The notes under the pieces: model-generated
Seen by the model: only the letters and a program-made list of their open reading frames with translations
Told to the model about the DNA's origin: nothing
The model's database searches: none
Part shown: in pieces, positions 63,396 through 64,000 of the stretch
How positions within the stretch are numbered: position 1 is the stretch's first letter
How the letters are laid out: each line of letters begins with the position of its first letter
Made by a program: the position numbers and the translations under genes
Source: Paramicrobacterium sp051513965
Lineage (GTDB): Bacteria > Actinomycetota > Actinomycetes > Actinomycetales > Microbacteriaceae
Direction: 5' to 3'
DNA: 64,000 nt
Assembly (NCBI RefSeq): GCF_051513965.1
Contig: NZ_CP195847.1
Coordinates: 372,001-436,000 of the forward strand

Positions 63396-63425
63396 CCGCC
63401 GTACCTCGTCATACGGTGGGAATAC

Positions 63426-63439
63426 GCGTCAGCTGACGC
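63426..63439. promoter_or_regulatory. 14-base palindrome upstream of xdhA, site 2
   Basis: GCGTCAGCTGACGC is a perfect palindrome. Confidence 0.55.
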
Positions 63440-63446
63440 CGCCCTG

Positions 63447-63463
63447 CGCTGTCGTCGACAGCG
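63447..63463. promoter_or_regulatory. 17-base palindrome upstream of xdhA, site 3
   Basis: CGCTGTCGTCGACAGCG is a perfect palindrome around a central T. Sites 2 and 3 are about 22 bases apart centre to centre, roughly two helical turns. Confidence 0.55.
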
Positions 63464-63550
63464 TCCGCAAAGTCTAACCCGAGCCCGCGGCTTTGTCACC
63501 ATTTCGGAAAGCCACTTTCACGAAGTGGATATGACAGGCGGTCAGGATGC

Positions 63551-63721
63551 TCAGGCGGAGCGGCTCTCCTCTTCGGAAGTTCCGCTGCTGAACCAGGAGA
63601 ACCAGCGGCGGCGGGACTTCGGGGGAATGTAGATGTCTGCGTCAACTCCGTTCCAGGGCGGCCACTCGACATCGTGAGCCTCGGCAGGGGTGCTGCGGGG
63701 CTCGTCCTTGAGGTCCGTCAT
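63551..63721 (-). CDS. 56-residue orphan protein
   Basis: A microprotein with an AGAGGAGGGATC ribosome site directly before its ATG. It begins MTDLKDEPRSTPAEAHDVEW, has a Trp/Pro-rich centre (WPPWNG and DIYIPP), a basic-aromatic SRRRWFSWF patch near residues 38-46 and a Ser/Glu-rich tail. There is no signal peptide. I do not recognise the family. It is divergent from the L10 leader and lies 197 bases upstream of xdhA on the same strand. Confidence 0.6.
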   Translation of the reverse strand: MTDLKDEPRSTPAEAHDVEWPPWNGVDADIYIPPKSRRRWFSWFSSGTSEEESRSA

Positions 63722-63814
63722 GATCCCTCCTCTTTCATATACCGGAAACTAAATATTGCTCTACGAAAACAGTACGAAGTGAGATGGGTGGTGTCAAGAG
63801 GTCGGCATCAGGAT

Positions 63815-63844
63815 TTGGGATTTGCACAGGTGATGCCGTACTCT
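63815..63844 (+). promoter_or_regulatory. promoter of the presumed rplJL operon
   Basis: TTGGGA at 63815-63820, an 18-base spacer and TACTCT at 63839-63844, just upstream of the L10-type leader. Confidence 0.5.
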
Positions 63845-63850
63845 TGTCGG

Positions 63851-64000
63851 AGCCGAAGACCGTTGGTCTGTGGTGCGCCGAAAGGCTCACCCACGAAGGT
63901 TCTCTCAGAGAACGGCCCGCGCAGGTGGAATGAAGTTCACGCAGAATCTCTGCAACAGCTCCGTGCCTCCTGTGCCGGAGCCTTTTTCATGTGCGGGCCA
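63851..64000 (+). ncRNA. ribosomal protein L10 leader, cut by the right edge
   Basis: The segment has the layout of the actinobacterial rplJ leader: a GCCGAAGACC start, the GAGAACGGCCCGCGCAGGTG block around 63909-63926 that forms the L10(L12)4 binding region, and a final attenuator. That hairpin is GCTCCG (63958-63963) with CGGAGC (63976-63981) followed by CTTTTT. L10 binding would favour premature termination. rplJ is expected just beyond the window. Recognition is from memory of the family layout, not an Rfam search. Confidence 0.8.
63958..63987 (+). terminator. attenuator of the L10 leader
   Basis: A six-base-pair GCTCCG/CGGAGC stem with a 12-base loop, followed by CTTTTT. Confidence 0.8.

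Overview
The window is a 64 kb piece of a high-GC actinobacterial chromosome, most likely Microbacteriaceae and close to Microbacterium. Evidence: frequent GTG/TTG starts, apparently leaderless promoters with TAGGCT -10 boxes, a DUF7882-type small protein, the tRNA-Trp/secE/nusG/rplK/rplA order, a MaoC-MaoC-murB cluster, and the word GGATGCC/GGCATCC at very high density. I call 58 protein genes (one cut by the left edge), two broken genes and four tRNAs. No CRISPR array, insertion sequence, prophage block or replication origin was recognised. The species assignment is an inference.

Layout. 1-7.1 kb: amino-sugar and peptidoglycan recycling (anmK partial, murQ, an RpiR/MurR regulator, two PfkB kinases, a GH20 hexosaminidase, a LacI regulator). 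7.2-10.7 kb: tRNA-Tyr, an MFS transporter remnant, a DUF7882 protein, a small membrane protein and a large membrane-anchored M23 peptidase. 10.8-18.5 kb: a maltooligosaccharide module (GH13 alpha-glucosidase divergent from a MalEFG-type ABC importer plus a second GH13 enzyme) with LacI-type operators. 18.5-23.1 kb: tRNA-Thr and tRNA-Met, an AtoE-type transporter, a LysR regulator divergent from a YeiH exporter, and an APH-like kinase behind a hairpin that covers its ribosome binding site. 23.2-27.8 kb: YceI, then a membrane protein overlapping a giant CuNIR-type copper nitrite reductase fused to a membrane domain. 28-36.4 kb: hydrolases, a TSUP exporter, an ogt/alkA DNA alkylation repair pair, two hot-dog dehydratases with murB, small membrane proteins and an aspartate aminotransferase.

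36.5-42.5 kb: an orphan 36-aa peptide, a RamB-like regulator, a CPBP protease, then the core translation/secretion block tRNA-Trp, secE, nusG, rplK, rplA. The usual partner rplJ does not follow. An L10-type leader with its attenuator appears only at the right edge, so about 21 kb of other genes separate rplKA from the presumed rplJL.

That 21 kb holds a GNAT enzyme, an oxidoreductase, a meso-diaminopimelate dehydrogenase, a YqaJ-type nuclease, a GH19 chitinase, a MarR-regulated drug exporter, a two-component system, and a purine salvage/catabolism block: two NCS2 permeases, a guanine deaminase, moaA for molybdenum cofactor, and the xdhABC xanthine dehydrogenase operon. Together these can import purines and convert guanine to xanthine and on to urate.

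The most unusual signals are the skewed GGATGCC word, several long perfect inverted repeats placed on promoters or ribosome binding sites, the membrane-fused nitrite reductase, a single-base frameshift inside an HNH nuclease, and two orphan microproteins flanking regulatory regions.
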